Source: Malaya genurostris (taxonomy: Eukaryota > Arthropoda > Insecta > Diptera > Culicidae). From it: a DNA stretch of 64,000 nt. Made by a program: the position numbers and the translations under genes. This document shows positions 44,853-55,954 of the stretch, piece by piece; the first letter of the stretch is position 1, and each line of letters opens with the position of its first letter. The DNA lies in contig NC_080571.1 in the NCBI RefSeq assembly GCF_030247185.1, positions 350,048,254-350,112,253 on the forward strand. Direction: 5' to 3'. The notes under the pieces are model-generated. The model was not told where the DNA came from. It did no database searches and saw only the letters and a program-made list of their open reading frames with translations.

Positions 44853-46108
44853 ACAGTTCGGCTGAAAAGTTCGTATCGTTTAATAGAAACACACATTTTT
44901 TTGCCAAAATTCGTTTTTAATATTCAACATAATTGCCATCAAAGGCAATACAGCGATTATAGCGATCTTCCATCTTTTCGATACCATTTTTGTAGTACGA
45001 TTTGTCCTTTGACTCAAAATAGGCCTCAGTTTCAGCGATTACCTCTTCATTGCTTCTAAATTTTTTACCAGCGAGCATTCTCTTGAGGTCTGAGAACAGG
45101 AAAAAGTCACTGGGGGCCAAATCTGGAGAATACGGTGGATGAGGGAGCAATTCGAAGCCCAATTCGTTCAATTTCAGCATGGTTTTCATCGACTTGTGAC
45201 ACGGTGCATTGTCTTGATGAAACAAAATTTTTTCTTCTTCAAATGAGGCCGTTTTTTGTAATTTCGTCCTTCAAACGCTCTAATAACGCTATATAATATT
45301 CACTGTTGATGGTTTTTCCCTTTTCAAGGTAGACGATGAAAATTATACCATGCGAATCCCAAAATACAGACGCCATAACCTTACCGGCCGATTGTTGAGT
45401 CTTTCCAGGCTTTGGGTTCGGTTCATCGCGTGCAGTCCACTCAGCTGACTGTCGATTGGACTCCGGAGTGAAGTGATGGAGCCATGTTTCGTCCATTGTT
45501 ATATATCGACGAAAAAAATTGGTTTTATTTCGATATAACAGCTCCAAACACTGCTCAGAATCATCAATTCGTTGTTGTTTTTGATCGATTGTGAGCTCAC
45601 GCGACACCCATTTTGGACAAAGCTTTCTCATATCCAAATATTCGTGAATAATATGTCCAACACGTTCCTTTGATATCTTTAGAGTGTGAGCTATCTCGAT
45701 CAACTTCACTTTACGGTCATTGAATATCATTTTGTGGATTTTTTTCACGTTTTCATCGATAACAGCCTCTTTTGGACGTCCACTGCGTTCATCGTCTTCG
45801 GCAAACCACTTACGAATTGTTGCTTCGCCCGGTGCAGAGTCTGGATAACACTCATCAAGCCATTTTTTGGTATCGGCGGCACTTTTTTTCATCAAAAAGA
45901 AGTGTTTCATCAACACACGAAATTCCTTTTTTTCCATTTTTTTCACAATAACAAAAGCAGCTTCACTCAAAATGCAATATCTCACAAACTAATAATCAGA
46001 CAGCTGTCAAATTTATACACGTATCTTTTGAAGGTTGGTGCTAACTGAAAATGGTATGGATTTAATTCTAGTGGCGCCCTCTCATAGAAACGATACGAAC
46101 TTTTCAGT
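44853..46108 (-). mobile_element. mariner transposon, copy 2, inserted in gag
   Basis: The left end reads TA followed by ACAGTTCGGCTGAAAAGTTC (TA at 44851-44852). The right end keeps GAACTTTTCAG but lacks the outer 8 bases of the TIR, going directly into TTA (TA at 46109-46110). The gag frame can be followed in phase from one flank to the other, so the insertion site is confirmed. It is close to copy 1 at 5644-6874 but better preserved. Confidence 0.93.
44917..45937 (-). pseudogene. mariner transposase, nearly complete (DD34D)
   Basis: The frame starts at 45937 (MEKKEFRVLMKHF) and is open to 45239, then shifts. Order: helix-turn-helix region with TIRKWFAEDDERSGRP, where some ten residues usually found between WFA and EDDERSG in this family are missing; second HTH (IEIAHTLKISKERVGHII); first catalytic motif ITMDETWLHHF (near 45495); GKVMASVFWDSHGIIF; then after a one-base loss in an A run near 45255, FHQDNAPCHKS and SPDLAPSDFFLFSDL. 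The D-to-D spacing of the last two is 34. With the frameshift and damaged right TIR it is unlikely to be active. Confidence 0.93.
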
Positions 46109-46641
46109 TAGTAATATGACAGGAAAGATTCATTTCGTTGTTGTTTACGCATGTACACTTTCATTTTTATCATGTTGTCCAGGTCCGGGTGCACGAAGGC
46201 ACACCGTAACTCCATAACTAAATGATCCCAGTTGTAGAGCCGACCAGTGGACCTCATCGAATGGTACCAGTTCAATGCCGGCCCTGTGAATAAATGTAGG
46301 GCGCAATCAAATAGTACCGCACTAGAAACTCTTTCCGAAAGAGCTAAATTTTTAACTTTGAACAGAAACTCATTCAAGTCCTTGTTCGTCTCCAGCATAC
46401 TTATCAATTGCCCATTTAGATACTGGAAGGGTGTGTTGTGAGGGTATTTGTGATTGAAAACTCCATGGGTTTATTTGTCCGCCCGGTCTTGAGTCGGATG
46501 TTGATAATTCACCAAAGTGATGTGGTACGGTTGCCGTAGAGTTTCCCCAATTTGCAAATGCCTTACTTCCGCCTGGGTGGTATGTTGCCGAGGGGTTTGT
46601 AACATTAAATAACGATGACTGAATTGATACTGAAGGTATTG

Positions 46642-47738
46642 CCCAAGTAACAATTTTTGTTACGCTAGCTTGTTTGTGACTAGTTTGCAACCAGATATTT
46701 GAGTGATTGTTACTAACATCTAACCACTTGCATGACTCAAAAAGCGCACTTTCTACTAGTTGTCAAGTCGGCTAAAAATATGTTGTCGTTACGTTGTAAT
46801 GCCATACTGAAATAACTTATCTTTTCATAACTTGAAAATAACTTTTTTTCCAAGTAAACTAGTTGAAACTTAGTCACCATCGACATTATAAACATTGAAT
46901 GAATCCAGAATACTTTTCTACCATCAATGAAAAAGCAGAAGAGTACTTTAAGTCACAACGATCCAAAAATTGTCGAGCGGAATTCAATTTTACTTAACTG
47001 TTTTTTATGCGCCTTCAATCAAAATCTGTTTATAAAGACATAAAAAATAAACAACAAAATAACCTTATGATCAGAATGCTCAAAATTATTCCAAGTAGAG
47101 TGATTTCTCATCATTTTAAATTCATATATCATGAGAAATATAATATTATCACAATCGATGTTCAATCCCTATATTATTTTCTTCGTGTTTATCACAGTGC
47201 ATAAAACAAAAATGACTTTTCTGCCTTTCACTATTTTCGGCAAAAAGTAGTTTTGAAAAAAGTAATATCCTGGTTTTATTTACGTTTCAGACACTTCTTG
47301 AGACTCCATATTGTGTTCGCCATATTCAAGTCAACAAAGGTTGTTTTGTTCGCATTTTAGTTATCATAACGTTGGGAAAACTTAACGATAACTATCTGAA
47401 TTACTGAAGAAATTATATGTTATAATCTTATAATATCTAAGTTGTTGCTATATCAATTCACAGTAACGATTCACATATACGTTAACGTATTTATAATGGT
47501 TTCGCAACGGAAAATAAACCTTTTATCAACTAGTAGCAAAAACATAGCTGTGATTAAAGATATGCTAGAATCAAGTAACGATAACTTACAAATGATAGTT
47601 AGTTTAATATTTACGTTATAAAGAAACACTGCTGTCATCTTGTTTTAACCAGTATAACATAAAAAACATGTTCGTGCTCTTGTTGCAACATAGTTTGGAC
47701 TTTGTCGTATCAGAACTAGTTGCGGATTGCTACTTGGG
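46642..47738. mobile_element. CCCAAGTA-ended TIR element inserted in gag (1097 bp)
   Basis: The left end reads CCCAAGTAACAATTTTTGTT and the right end in reverse complement CCCAAGTAGCAATCCGCAAC. The gag coding sequence resumes on both sides, which shows it is an insertion. I cannot define a clean target duplication. There is no transposase frame; the interior is AT-rich and otherwise unrecognised. Confidence 0.7.
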
Positions 47739-48938
47739 TGGTTGATTGAAAGAATTGGTCGGAACGTAACCACTAGTTGGAAATGAGTTAGTGTTTCCGA
47801 GACCTACACCGAGGGAAATGGGATTGCTAAAACACCACTGATTACTAGTCACAGTTGATTGCCCATTCGGCCATGTATTTAATGAGGAAATTGTTGAGGT
47901 TGGTACAAGAGACTCTCTACTTTCTTCTGTTTGAACTTGTTTTTATTTAGTTTCAGTTCTACAGACCTGATATTCTTGCAAACGATACTCTAGATCGGCG
48001 ATTGTATTTCTCAATGCCTGTTCGAGCTCTTCGGCTTTCTTTAGCTTTTCTAACTCATTGTGCAAAATTTTTACATCTACTTCTAACTTTTCCGAATCCT
48101 TTGGTGTTTGTGCGAGGATTTCGGCTAAAGACGGAATATTTTCTTCTTGACACTCATCATCTTCTTCATCCGAACTGTCCGAAGATTGGAAAGTAACCGC
48201 CTTGTAATAAAAATAATAGAGGTGATCAGTCACAATCGCAAATATTGAAACTAAATCATCCTTTACGCGATCGGGAACATAGTGTAAGGTTAATTGTGTC
48301 CTTGCACCGAGATGAAGTAGACGGTCTTTGACAGCGGGCGGGCTATCATTTTTTTTCCCGCAAAATTTGCTCTATTTCCTCTAACTTTTTTTTACACAAT
48401 TCAACCTGAACCAAAGGGTTAGTCTTCAATGTCATGCTCCTATTTCCTTCCTCCTTCTCTACTCTCAATCTAGCTCTCAAACATCTTCTCATTTGCGATC
48501 GGTCATTTTCCACTGCAATTTCTCTAACTACCATCTCGAAGGCCAACTCATCATCAGTGAGTAAATCTACGCGAATATCCTGATACCATTTATCGAACGT
48601 TTTATCCCGATTGAGTGACCCCGGGAAAGTGCCGTAAGACTCCATTTTCAAATTAAACACGGAAAACGACCTAGAATGATCATGAAAGCTCTTGAGGGAA
48701 AACAAACAAATAGCGAGTCAAATCGCAATCTGAACAGAATAAAACCTCACAAAAGTCTGTCAATTCTTCAACGTATGACATCGATATGCCAATAACGTCA
48801 CCGAGAACGATTTTTTCACCGAGTCTAAAAAGACTGTACGCGATAAATGCGGTGCCAATTTATCGTTCCTCCCCTTCACAAATAAAAAAAATATTTTAAT
48901 GAAATATTTTGTGTTCTATTTCACGCTGTTTCGCCAAT

Positions 48939-49935
48939 TGTAAGTATCCCTCTTTCGGGTATAACTTCATGAATATTAAAGCTCGCCAAAGTACTCAATC
49001 TCAAGGCAAACTAGAGAACGGGAACGACACATTGGCACTTATTCTCTCACCAAAAACAACCTCACAATAATTATTTTCGGAGTCACTGATAACGAACACA
49101 GTATCATTTAGTAGCATGTTATTATTAATATATTATTAAGTAAAACAAAATATATATACCAATTAAATTCACTTTAGTTAAATTCATTTTAAACTTAAAA
49201 AAAAAATAGTAATCAATAATATATATAATTTAAAATTTAAGAATCGAAATATCGAATTATATTATAAGTATTTACAAAATTTAATCGTTGGCTAGCATGG
49301 TGCGGCCGTCGGTAGGGTGGGCGCCTTGTTGAGATGAAGCTGCCGGACTGACTGGTCCGAGCCGAACGGGTGATCAGCAAATAGGGTTCTCACGTACCTT
49401 GATGAGCGACTCGCCGGTCGCGATGGTGGTGGTGGACAGTTGGGTTCCACAGCTTCCTATATAGCACCGGTCTCGGGTGCCGGAATGGGACGGAGGTATC
49501 TGGAGGCCTTACTGAGTGATGAGGCCATTCCACGTGTCTTCGTCCGCAGACGTATTATTCGTCGACCATGAAGGGTAAATCGACAAAGCTTTCTCACCCA
49601 CTCGGGATGATCACTCGACGGGAAGCGGGATCGTGTGTTGATGTACGATCAGGCGTACTCGAACGGACACTAGATTTTTTCGGTGCACTATCCGAACTTT
49701 TATTTCGGGAGGAGGATTTCTTACTAAGAACGGAAATTCGGGCATGCGACTGACTATAGGATCTCTAACTTAACGACACGTTCACTGCCGATCCATATAG
49801 TCGCGCTTTTCTATGGTCCTGTTGACCTTATCCCACCTCTTTTATCACTTAAAATAGTGGCACACTATCACTTCGCCCGAATGTAACGTTTCGGTTTCAG
49901 TGAACCCGCGCTCGAGGAACCGCGATCCCGTCACA
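48939..49935 (-). repeat. Probable 5' LTR of the gypsy remnant
   Basis: On the minus strand the segment starts TGTGACGGGATCGCGG (49935) and could end TTACA (48939), directly followed by TTGGCGAAACAGCG, a possible tRNA primer-binding site. A TATA-like box (CTATATAG, 49464-49457) lies in the middle, as expected for a U3-R boundary. No second LTR exists in the window to confirm the ends, so the limits are inference. The frame at 49568-49753 on the plus strand inside it has no support. Confidence 0.4.
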
Positions 49936-50429
49936 CTAGTGTCGAACTTTGCTATTAGCAAAAAAGAGACCGTGTTGAGTCATCCCACCTTCTTTCATAT
50001 CCCTGATTCTCCGCCTCCAAACCGAACTCTCATTCTCTCATACTGAAAGTAATAGAACGCACTATCTCTATCTGCAGCATCCAGTTGATGCCAACTTCCA
50101 CAGGTAAACTCCTTCTCAGATAGTTTCGGCGACAAATTTCAAATTGACCTAGACCTTATTCTACCCTAGCTTATTTCTCAAATATTCATATAGAAAGTGA
50201 TTTTAATGATTTGATTTGGTTTCGCTCCTAGCTAATAATTATCAGGAACTAACGAATTTTTTCCAATTAAATTCATAAACATTTCAATTATTATTCTATC
50301 GTATACAATCCAAAAAATAGTTAAAAGTTTGCCCGTAGAATATTTAATTTTAACTAACCTTAAATCACTCTCTAATTATTATTTCAACGATTCAATAAAA
50401 TAAAATAATTAGAGGAAACATATACTTTC
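49936..50429. other. Short intervening sequence, nothing recognised
   Basis: It lies between the presumed LTR and the A-tail of the next LINE. No frame or repeat is supported. Confidence 0.3.
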
Positions 50430-50664
50430 TTTTTTTTTTTTGGTTTGGGCCATTTTTGGCGAGATTGGAACCCATTGGTTACAGTGAATACTGCTTAAAC
50501 ACAGTATTTGATAGCGAACTAGAACCAAAGAATTAAAATTTTCGGCTTCAAGCCAGTTGTATGCAGATGACAATCGTGCCACCGGGGTGGGTACAAACCG
50601 GTTCCTTGGAACCAAATCTCTAGATGACTGCTAGCTGAAAACGACCTGCATGTCGAAAATTCGT

Positions 50665-51467
50665 TTACGTTCGAGACTTCATCATTAAAGACTCTGACAG
50701 TGCCGAGTGAAGTGGTCGACGAGTTTTACTCGAAACTGTGTTAGCGCTTCGGCAGCTGGAGTTATATGGACAAATAGCCGTAAGAGGGTCTGCCTTTTCG
50801 TTACCCAGGATTCCACTATGACCAGGAACCCAGCATATTGTGACTTTATCACCACAATATGCTTCGATTGTCTGGTCAAAGGGGTGTCTGGATCTTCCCG
50901 TCTCCAACGCGGCTATAACCGCTAAGGAGTCCTAGATACACGCCTATATTGCGGCAGCTTCCACAGAGAACACGGAACACTATGGGGGGAGACCCCACAG
51001 TCCGATTCCCGTACCCGTGTCAGCGCGTGACCCGTCCGAGGTTAGCTGAAAGAATCTGCTTTTGGCAGCTGCAGGGAGTGGTTTGGCTCCGGTAGTGGGG
51101 CCAATAAAGTTTCGATTTTGGGGAATGGTTTTCCTGGTACCAGGGTTTCCTCCAAACTCGTTGAAGGAGAGCCAATTTCGGAAGATTTTTGCCTGTAAAA
51201 CTTTTGTGCAGCTGCTTAGCTATTTGTAGTAGCAGGCAGTCTCCTTTAGCTGTTCTCTCCAAGTAATCCAGGGATCTGCGGATGATCCAGGCAGAAAACC
51301 AGCGGAATGGGAGGAGTTCCGATTCTACGCAGGCAGCCACGGCTGGGGTACTTGGGAGAAGATTCGAGGCGTTTCTCATGGACCTGTTGTAAGTGGGGGC
51401 AAGAACCTTGATCAAGTTGTCTCTGCTTACTGCCGTTGCTTCTATCCCGTAGAAAATGCGACTTCAT
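50665..51467 (-). pseudogene. RT C-terminus and RNase H of the I-like element
   Basis: The first part reads LAPTYNRSMRNASNLLPSTP followed by AVAACVESELLPFRW (51400-51300), a region downstream of the RT fingers in I/R1-type elements. The second part reads YCGDKVTICWVPGHSGILGN, then EKAD (near 50850-50790), where W-PGHSG-GNE-AD is the conserved C-terminal block of LINE-encoded RNase H. Frame changes separate the two. It would remove RNA from the cDNA hybrid; here it is dead. Confidence 0.82.
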
Positions 51468-51499
51468 ATCAGAGACTGGGCAATGTTAATCGCTTTATG

Positions 51500-52566
51500 T
51501 CGATTCTACTAAGGGTGCCCTGTCCTGATAGTCCGTATCAGCTTAAGTCGGAATCCGTGGTTTTTGTGGGTGATGCATTTTGGCTTTGATAGTATGAAAT
51601 GGGGTGGAAGGTTTATTCGGAGATCTCCATCGTCATCCCTTCTGGGGTGTGGGTCTCGTCACTGGAGATGCTAAACGTATCGATAGAGGAGGAGGATGAA
51701 TATTGGGGCTATGCGATGTCGTTGTTCATGGTTTGGGTTCGGACACCGGATGGGCTTATGCTTTTGTATTTTTTGCCTTTTCGGTTCTTTCTCTGTTCTT
51801 GAGCCGGCTGGACCGGTGGAAAAGTTGCGGATTCCTGGGGGTTACTTTTGGTTTTATTTTTGTTTTTGTGGGGAAGTTCAGTAGCAGTGGCCTGTGTTTT
51901 ATATTTGCTTTCGACCAGGACAGCTGCCACCTTCTCAGGGGGTGGGACCGTTGCTGTTTTTTTTTTCAGCCAGCGAGGTTTTGCTTCGGGTTAAACGGGG
52001 GGCGGATTGTTTTGTCTACAATTCGACGATCTCTTTCCGCAATTTCTCCATCTCGAGGGCAGCTTTTTTGGAGTGCGTCTTTCAGCTCCTGTATTTCTTA
52101 GGCTTGGGTGTTATTAGAGGTGTCGTTTTGAGGTTCAGGGGGGGTCGCTTCGCTCAGCTCGGAGTTGCCTATCTTCTGCACGAAGGGGGGCTATTGTCCG
52201 GTCCTTCTCGTCGTTCTGACCGGACAGCCACTCCTTCAATTTGCTGGCATAGGTCTCACCGGGCTGACTGGCTGTCCTGAGGGCGCGCGCTTTAGGAAAT
52301 GATCTGCCTTTGTCAATTTTAACTTTCACTATTTCGTTTTCTTAGAGGTATTTTTTGCATTTCCTGAAGCGTGCGCCCTGGTCACCTCCGCAGTTAATGC
52401 ATTTTAGTTGATTTAGGCATGGGCTGCCCTCCAGGATCACGTGCTCCTGGCTACATGTCAAGCAGATCTTCCGGTTCGGGCAGAATTTGCTTCCATGCTC
52501 AAACCTTCCGCATTGGTAGCAGTAGTTAGCTTGAAGAAAGGGAGGTAACACACAAACACCACTCAC
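51500..52566 (-). pseudogene. Gag (ORF1) of the I-like element
   Basis: The translation has three cysteine clusters: CYQCGRFEHGSKFC (CX2CX4HX4C), CLTCSQEHVILEGSPC and CINCGGDQGARFRKC (52505-52355), the triple zinc-knuckle arrangement of I/R1-type ORF1 proteins. A stop after KCKKYL is followed in the same phase by KVKIDKGRSFPKARALRTAS and a charged helix KLKEWLSGQNDEKDRTIAPL (52320-52200). Further left the frame is broken many times. It would bind element RNA. Confidence 0.75.
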
Positions 52567-52639
52567 GACCTATCCACGATGGTCGAGTATTTGTTTAAAT
52601 ATCACTGTACCGTCTACGCGGCTGCACTATCACTGTTAC

Positions 52640-53150
52640 ACCACTACTAGCATTAAACACTTCGGCTATTGCCTGGCACTACCTGAGCATTCATGTCGCC
52701 GATGACGAGTTTTACATCCCGCCGTGGACAGCTGTCGTAGGTTCGTTCTAGCTGCGCGTAGAATGCTTCCTTCTTATCATCGGGTCTTGTGCACGTTGAT
52801 GATGCTGTAATTGAAGAAACGGCCCTTGATCTTCAATACGCACATTCTATCACTGATTGGCTGCCACCCAATCACGCGCTGGCGCATCTTGCCCAACACT
52901 ACAAATCCTGCAGTGCTACGACATCGAAGCCAAGGATTTGAAGCTTATCATGCAGCATTCGGTCGTATCCTGGGAAGCCAAACGATTTGCAGTTCCATGT
53001 GCCAAGCTTCCAATCGTAGTCCTTTGTTCGTTGCGTAAGTCTTTGCCGATTATTCCGAGTCGTATTTCTTACTTGATTGTTCGTAACTTCCTTTTCCGGG
53101 CGGCTTGCTAGACCTGCACCAATGCACAGTGATGCCTCTCCATACAAAAG
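52640..53150 (-). pseudogene. RTE-like LINE endonuclease fragment
   Basis: Minus-strand pieces: WKLGTWNCKSFGFPGYDRML (near 53010-52950), DKLQILGFDVVALQDL (to 52899), then VIGWQPISDRMCVLKIKGRF and NYSIINVHKT (52875-52790) and DVKLVIGDMNA (near 52715-52690). These are the N-terminal, central and GD-N motifs of the apurinic-type endonuclease that starts the RTE/JAM-type ORF2. A deletion after the second piece and a frame change near 52780 break it. The reverse transcriptase is absent. Confidence 0.75.
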
Positions 53151-53939
53151 TTGACAAAAACCATAAATACGTCGATAAACGTCAGCTAGATGATTTTTTA
53201 TAAATAATGTGAGGTCGCTGAATATATTTCCATCTTGATAATGTATGAAAAAATATTCGATCCACCTAAAAGTGACATGATGCACCGTTCGCTACGGACC
53301 GGAAAAATGACGATTTTTTAATAAATTAAAGTGTGTATTTTTATTTGTTTCGTGATTGATTAGGAGCTGTCACTAATGTTTCAAATAATGATTAAACCTG
53401 TGTGGAAAATGTATACACTTGGAAAACAAACTTTTTCCTTATATCTTGAAAATATTACTTATCACCAGAAGAGATTATCTTAATATTTTTGTTTTCTGAT
53501 ATGTTGTAACCTACAACTGATGAAGTTTATTGCACTATGGGTAAAGATGGGAGAGTAACAGTCAAAAAAGTTTAATTTCTGTTTTTCACAAAAATATTAA
53601 TATTTGGAAAATGCTCTGAATTTTGTATTTTTTAAGTTATTCGACTTATGAAAGAACACAAACACAAGTACAAAATACAAGTTTTTATTATGTTAAAGTA
53701 TCTTATTAAACTATGTAAAATGAAAAATGACGAAAAAACTAACACTGAGCGAACATGAGTGGTTTTCGTGGTTCAAAACTGGGTATTTTTATATGGACTA
53801 CAAGAAAGTTCCGAACAATAGAAAAAGTGCATGAGGTGGGATCAACTGGGCGCTATTTAATATGAGCTACTCAAATTAGGTGACACCTTCACTGGTTCCA
53901 TATACATACATATTACACTTGCTGCGTTTGGATAGAGCA
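53151..53939. other. No recognised gene
   Basis: AT-rich sequence with no supported frame or repeat. Confidence 0.35.
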
Positions 53940-54682
53940 TTGCATGAATTCTGAATTCTGGAACTGAAGATGCGTATCAGACCAGCATTCAGCTTCACAG
54001 TTTCTGTCCGGAGTTTAGAATTCAGTATCAGAATCCTGAAACTGAGTTCTGAAACTGAAGCTCTGGAACATCAGATCAAAATCTAGGATCATAAATCAGA
54101 TTCAAAATTCAATTGTATTTCCAGAACTCAGTTCGAAGATACACTACAGAATCCATGTTCAGAATTCAGTTCAGTGCAGGATTATAATTTGGTTCAAGAA
54201 TTCAGTTCTACAGAAGAATAACTGAAATCAGGAAATAGAATCTGAAGATCTTTGAACTAAATTAATTTGAATTTCGGAGCTGAGTTCGGAATCCGAATTT
54301 TAAAACTGAATCCTGAACCGGAATTCTGTAGCTAACACTCAGCTGTAGAATCTAGATGCAGAGTACGTTACTAGGATTCAGGTTAAGAATTCAGTGCAAA
54401 GCCAGAATCCTGGTCTCGAATTTAGGTCCAAAACGCAGATTCAGTAATCAGTTCAGCAATCCAGATTTAAGTTTTAGAATTCAGCTTCAGAATTCAGTAC
54501 CAGAATCTAACATTAAAATTGAGAATTCAGATCCTAAATCCAGTTCTAGTTCAGTCGGTTTCAACATTTGTTTCCAAAAATCCAGGTTCAAAACTCAGAT
54601 TCTTCAATATCATAACAAATGAACCATTCATTTTATTCGTATTCACGTCATCCGGTTATGTCTCTGACATTACCCACCTGTC
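53940..54682 (-). repeat. GAATTC-rich degenerate tract with end motif (minus orientation)
   Basis: In reverse complement the order is end motif (54682-54631: GGGTAATGTCAGAGACATAA then GAATACGAATAAAATGAA) followed by some 650 bp of drifted GAATTC units. The stretch 54090-54400 is an inverted copy of 24540-24850. A T run follows the motif on the plus strand. Confidence 0.75.
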
Positions 54683-55726
54683 TTTTTTTTCTTAATTTAA
54701 TGCTGCATTGCCTTCAAGCTGCAAGTGTATTGTTTTGGTTTCATGGCGTTTTGGACTCAAACTTAGCACCGATGTTTTATTGTTTTTCTACCACATTGTG
54801 AACTGAACCTACGATATGACACAAAAAATGGCAAGCAAAGTCACAGCCTACCGTGATAAGGGAATGATAATTTTTTCCTGCTATCCAGAAATCAGTAACA
54901 GTTCACTAGATTGAAGCATTATATTTATCCTATGAAATTGTTCAACTGTTTCTCTACTGAAAATCTCCCCACTCTCAACATAAAAGATAAGCTTCACAAC
55001 TGCAAGATAATACTTTGTTTGTATTTTTTTTTTCTCTGCTTCTTGTTCAACCATACTCGCAAGCAATCATTGCATCACGTCTTATCCGCTTGATTTTTTT
55101 TTTCGCTCATCTATCGGAACGAGCAGAAGCGGATCACCGGAGTGCCGTAACGCGAGCAGCAGCTGCAGAGCCAATTCCATCCACTCATACCTGCAACTCA
55201 CCTGCAACTGGCAAAGTGAAGCGCACATCCTGGCAGATAACGAGAATTTTAAGCTGGCCGGTTCCGTTAAATCGCAAATCACGCTCACCGGGTTTTTATG
55301 GGCCACTAAAATACCGAAAAAGGGCGGAATGTAATCCGTCGGTGTCAAGTCCCTCTATCGTGTCGTCTTCGTCCTACCCCCCCCCCCCTCCCCTCTCCTC
55401 CGCCTGTGCAAATGCATGGGCTTGAGCTCGGAAATGCTATCGTGCTCGAATGAACATTGTGGATTTATTTTTATTGCTGCTATTTTTTTTGCTGACGTTT
55501 CAACGTACTTCTTGGCTTAAACGTCAAGTGAAAGGTTATACTCAGATTCAACGGCTAGTGTTACGAACTTTTAGAATAAAAGAAATTTGATTGTTTGAAA
55601 GTAATGATTAGCAGTTTTAAATACGAAAAAACCGAGCATATCCTTAAAAAGTCCTTTTTTTTCAAGCCATTAGAAACCTGTTTTTCTAACTAAATGAAAA
55701 AAAAATATTGAAATAGTATCGTTATA
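54683..55726. other. No recognised gene; GC-rich patch
   Basis: The interval 55100-55440 is GC-richer and includes a C run at 55378-55388. The frame across it (55015-55425) has no motif. It may be upstream sequence of the small ORF at 55727. Confidence 0.3.
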
Positions 55727-55954
55727 ATGTCAGATGAGCTCGACATGCTCGACTGTTTCAACTTGGGAGTGCAACAATCTGAAAGTCGATCCTGCGGTCC
55801 GGTGGATCCGCTGAAAAGGGCTTACCTAGCTTTCTGCCATCGTTTCACCAAAAACAATTTGCTGGGGGCGGGCGGTGGAGGAAAGACGCCGCAGGTGGTT
55901 TTGAGAGCCGGAACGATGGGTAAAAACTACACGCAGCTGCAGAATTTCAACTAG
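55727..55954 (+). CDS. Small ORF, possible host gene or terminal exon (75 codons)
   Basis: The frame begins MSDELDMLDCFNLGVQQSES after ATAATG and ends NYTQLQNFN at TAG. Codon usage is GC-rich at third positions, unlike the AT-rich surroundings, and the protein has a plausible non-repetitive composition (DPLKRAYLAFCHRFTKNN, then a glycine-rich GAGGGGK). I recognise no family. It could be a short protein or the last exon of a gene whose other exons lie upstream; I could not identify a convincing acceptor site. No polyadenylation signal is close; AATAAA occurs near 56278. Confidence 0.4.
   Translation: MSDELDMLDCFNLGVQQSESRSCGPVDPLKRAYLAFCHRFTKNNLLGAGGGGKTPQVVLRAGTMGKNYTQLQNFN

Larger units (their letters stand above)
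44172..48645 (-). pseudogene. Gag of the gypsy remnant, split by two transposons
   Basis: Gag forms the particle around element RNA. It starts at 48645 (MESYGTFPGSLNRD), and has a charged coiled-coil-like part (KLEVDVKILHNELEKLKKAE, near 48100) and a proline/asparagine-rich segment up to the TIR element at 47738. After that element come the capsid part (46640-46110: LHLFTGPALNWYHSMRSTGR, then ELRCAFVHPDLD) and, past the mariner, a basic tail with the zinc knuckle CYNCRKLNHQHEDC (44340-44300, CX2CX4HX4C) and a second cysteine cluster CLICGFRGFETVNC. Breaks: one surplus A in a run near 48350, a TAA at 47943 and a TGA near 44827. Confidence 0.87.
43630..49935 (-). mobile_element. Ty3/gypsy LTR retrotransposon remnant with two later insertions
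   Basis: Minus-strand order: probable 5' LTR (49935-48939), gag (48645 down to 44172), protease (44136 to about 43700). Reverse transcriptase, integrase and the 3' LTR are absent, so the element is truncated on the left near 43630. Gag is interrupted by a TIR element (46642-47738) and a mariner (44853-46108); without them about 3.9 kb of retroelement remains. Protease linker residues GMDFW place it in Ty3/gypsy and not in Bel/Pao. Confidence 0.85.
50430..52570 (-). mobile_element. I-like (I/R1/Loa group) non-LTR element, internally deleted
   Basis: The minus strand runs gag with zinc knuckles (52566-52342), a gag C-terminal part (to about 51500), then abruptly the C-terminal part of a reverse transcriptase (51467-51020) and an RNase H domain (50950-50665), and ends in an A run (the T run at 50430-50441 on the plus strand). 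Endonuclease and most of the reverse transcriptase are missing. An RNase H after the RT is typical of the I group. Confidence 0.78.

Noticed and set aside
51599..52280. Several plus-strand frames rich in phenylalanine
   Set aside because: They are antisense shadows of the gag region of the I-like element.
55015..55425. 136-codon frame in a GC-rich patch
   Set aside because: Low-complexity serine/proline-rich end, no start context and no motif.
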